Source: Flavobacteriales bacterium
GTDB lineage: Bacteria > Bacteroidota > Bacteroidia > Flavobacteriales_F > PHOS-HE28
Length of the DNA: 64,000 nucleotides
Assembly: GCA_016713875.1 (NCBI GenBank)
Contig: JADJOI010000003.1
Location: forward strand, 2,356,001-2,420,000
Direction: 5' to 3'
The position numbers and the translations under genes were made by a program. Of this stretch, positions 62,856 to 64,000 are shown piece by piece; the first letter of the stretch is position 1; every line of letters starts with the position of its first letter. The notes under the pieces were generated by a model, which was given only the letters and a program-made list of their open reading frames with translations, ran no database searches and was not told the DNA's origin.

Positions 62856-63895
62856 ATGATCCAACGACCGACCCTCCTTCTTGGCTGTGCCCTGCTGCTG
62901 GGGACCTCCGTGCACGCGCAGCTCCAGCGCATCGTCGTCCAAGGCACCGGCGCTCCGCAGGTGTTCACGTCCATCTATGATGCCGTGGCGGCCGCCCAAC
63001 CGGACGACAAGCTCTATTTCAGCGGCGGGACCTTCCTGGCTGACACGGGCCTCACGCTGACCATCCCGCTGCACTTCATCGGTGCGGGCATCCACCCCGA
63101 CAGCACGAGCGTGACCACGCCGACCATCCTGACGACGAACGGGAGCACCGACTTCATCTTCACGACCGGTGCGAGCGGCAGCAGTTTCACCGGGATCCAA
63201 TTCAATCCTGGAGGTGAACTGTACTATGGGCACAACGGCGCCGACGATGATGCGGTGAACATGGTGTTCGAGCGGTGCTCGTTCAAGTTCGTCCGCCTTG
63301 GGTGGGTTGAACCCGCCACGTCGAGCAGCACATCAATGAGTGCATCTTCTACGGCGGGGTATCGGGCTATGGAGGTTCGGCCACGATCGATCGGTCCGTG
63401 ATCCAGGGTGGGCCGGTCAATCTTTTCCGCCCCAGCGGCCTCACCATGAGCAACAGCGTGATCTTGAACCAGCAGTTCACGAATTCGGGGAACGCGATCG
63501 TTCAGAACTGCGTGTTCACCTACAACAGTGCCCCGCTCTGGCAGGTGAACGGTGTGCAGATCACCAACTGCATCATCAACAGCACCGGGATGTTCAGCAA
63601 CTCCAGCGGCAACACGGAGACGAACACCATCTACAGCCAGACGCCGGCGATGACCTTCGTGAGCGAGACGGACGGCGCCTACCAGTTCAGCGACGACCTG
63701 CACCTGCTGCCCGGTAGTCCGGGGATCGCTGCGGGCAACGACGGGACGGACATCGGCCTTTACGGGACGAGCTCGCCGTACAAGCCCGGCAACGTGCCCT
63801 ACAACCCGCACTTCCGCCAGGCCACCATCGCCCCGGCCACCAACCCCAATGGCGACCTGCCGGTGAACATCCGCGTGGCCGCGCAACCCAACTAG
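62856..63895 (+). pseudogene. Secreted beta-helix protein gene with frameshift
   Basis: Two adjacent frames encode one protein. The first (from ATG 62856) has a signal peptide ending TSVHAQ and beta-helix-like strands (PDDKLYFSGGTFLADTG, LHFIGAGIHPDST), then falls into unlikely Ser/Thr-rich sequence after 63310. The sensible frame resumes as RHVEQHINECIFYGGVSG and runs to the stop at 63893-63895. One missing base restores a single frame; the run CCC at 63312-63314 is the likely site. It may be a sequencing error, phase variation or a true pseudogene. The intact product would be about 346 residues. No sorting domain is seen at its end. Confidence 0.75.
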
Positions 63896-63898
63896 GCC

Positions 63899-64000
63899 AT
63901 GCGCAGCTTGATGATACTGCCTGCCCTCGCAGCGATAGGCTGCGTGCAGGCGCAACAGATCAACGGCTATCGCTACTGGTTCGATGATGACGTCGCCGGT
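63899..64000 (+). CDS. Secreted protein, N-terminal fragment
   Basis: An open frame starts at ATG 63899, 3 bases after the previous stop, and continues past the window edge (34 codons seen). The signal peptide MRSLMILPALAAIGCVQAQ is followed by INGYRYWFDDDVAG, a start seen in large Bacteroidota surface proteins. Cys and the AIGC stretch could also be read as a lipobox. Too short to classify further. Confidence 0.6.
   Translation, partial: MRSLMILPALAAIGCVQAQQINGYRYWFDDDVAG

Noticed and set aside
62210..63233. N-terminal extension of the sigma factor in the same open frame up to 63233
   Set aside because: It would run antisense through the LuxR-type gene and the inverted repeat, and the family N-terminus fits the GTG at 62210.

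Overview
This window looks like chromosomal DNA from a high-GC member of the Bacteroidota, most likely Flavobacteriales-like. It carries a nearly complete type IX secretion/gliding core (porP-gldK-gldL-gldM-gldN, plus a separate gldE-gldD pair) and several probable substrates with type A C-terminal sorting domains. It also has Bacteroidota-type promoters (TAnnTTTG at -7, clearest upstream of an HU gene) and few Shine-Dalgarno sequences. Assignments rest on reading the sequence and on family knowledge; no database search was run.

Layout. (1) 1-9.4 kb: a TPR protein and HU on the minus strand. Then come the conserved mutY-ssb-gldE-gldD run, heme A synthase, a heavy-metal-associated lipoprotein, an EamA exporter and a GT2/GT39 glycosyltransferase pair. 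(2) 9.6-18.1 kb: a sorting-domain protein, a PLP trans-sulfuration enzyme, a TonB-dependent receptor with a small partner, a 163-bp MITE-like element, and a transglutaminase-fold protein lacking its catalytic Cys. (3) 18.1-22.5 kb: der, era, an initiator tRNA and an ABC-F ATPase. (4) 22.6-34.2 kb: the T9SS operon, an arginase-fold protein with altered metal ligands, topA and two tandem beta-barrel genes. (5) 34.3-43.6 kb: miaB, a sigma-54 activator, lptE, a TPR-type protein, secG, groES-groEL and an orphan TPR/LytS-type histidine kinase. (6) 43.9-57.6 kb, the accessory region: a stand-alone protein resembling only the specificity domain of type ISP restriction enzymes, then a TonB-dependent receptor coupled to three secreted paralogues. 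After a strong terminator come a beta-helix protein with a dockerin-like tail and a fourth paralogue carrying 15 tandem four-cysteine repeats. (7) 57.6-62.2 kb: an operon of ECF sigma factor, membrane TPR/anti-sigma-like protein and TPR-CHAT protease. It diverges from a LuxR-type regulator across a perfect 14-bp inverted repeat. (8) 62.8-64 kb: a frameshifted beta-helix gene and the start of another secreted protein.

How parts may work together. PorP and GldKLMN (with SprA/SprE-type partners outside the window) would export the sorting-domain proteins encoded here. The best candidates for an undescribed system are the receptor plus four secreted paralogues (45.5-57.6 kb), the sigma/TPR/CHAT operon, and the orphan type ISP specificity-like protein.
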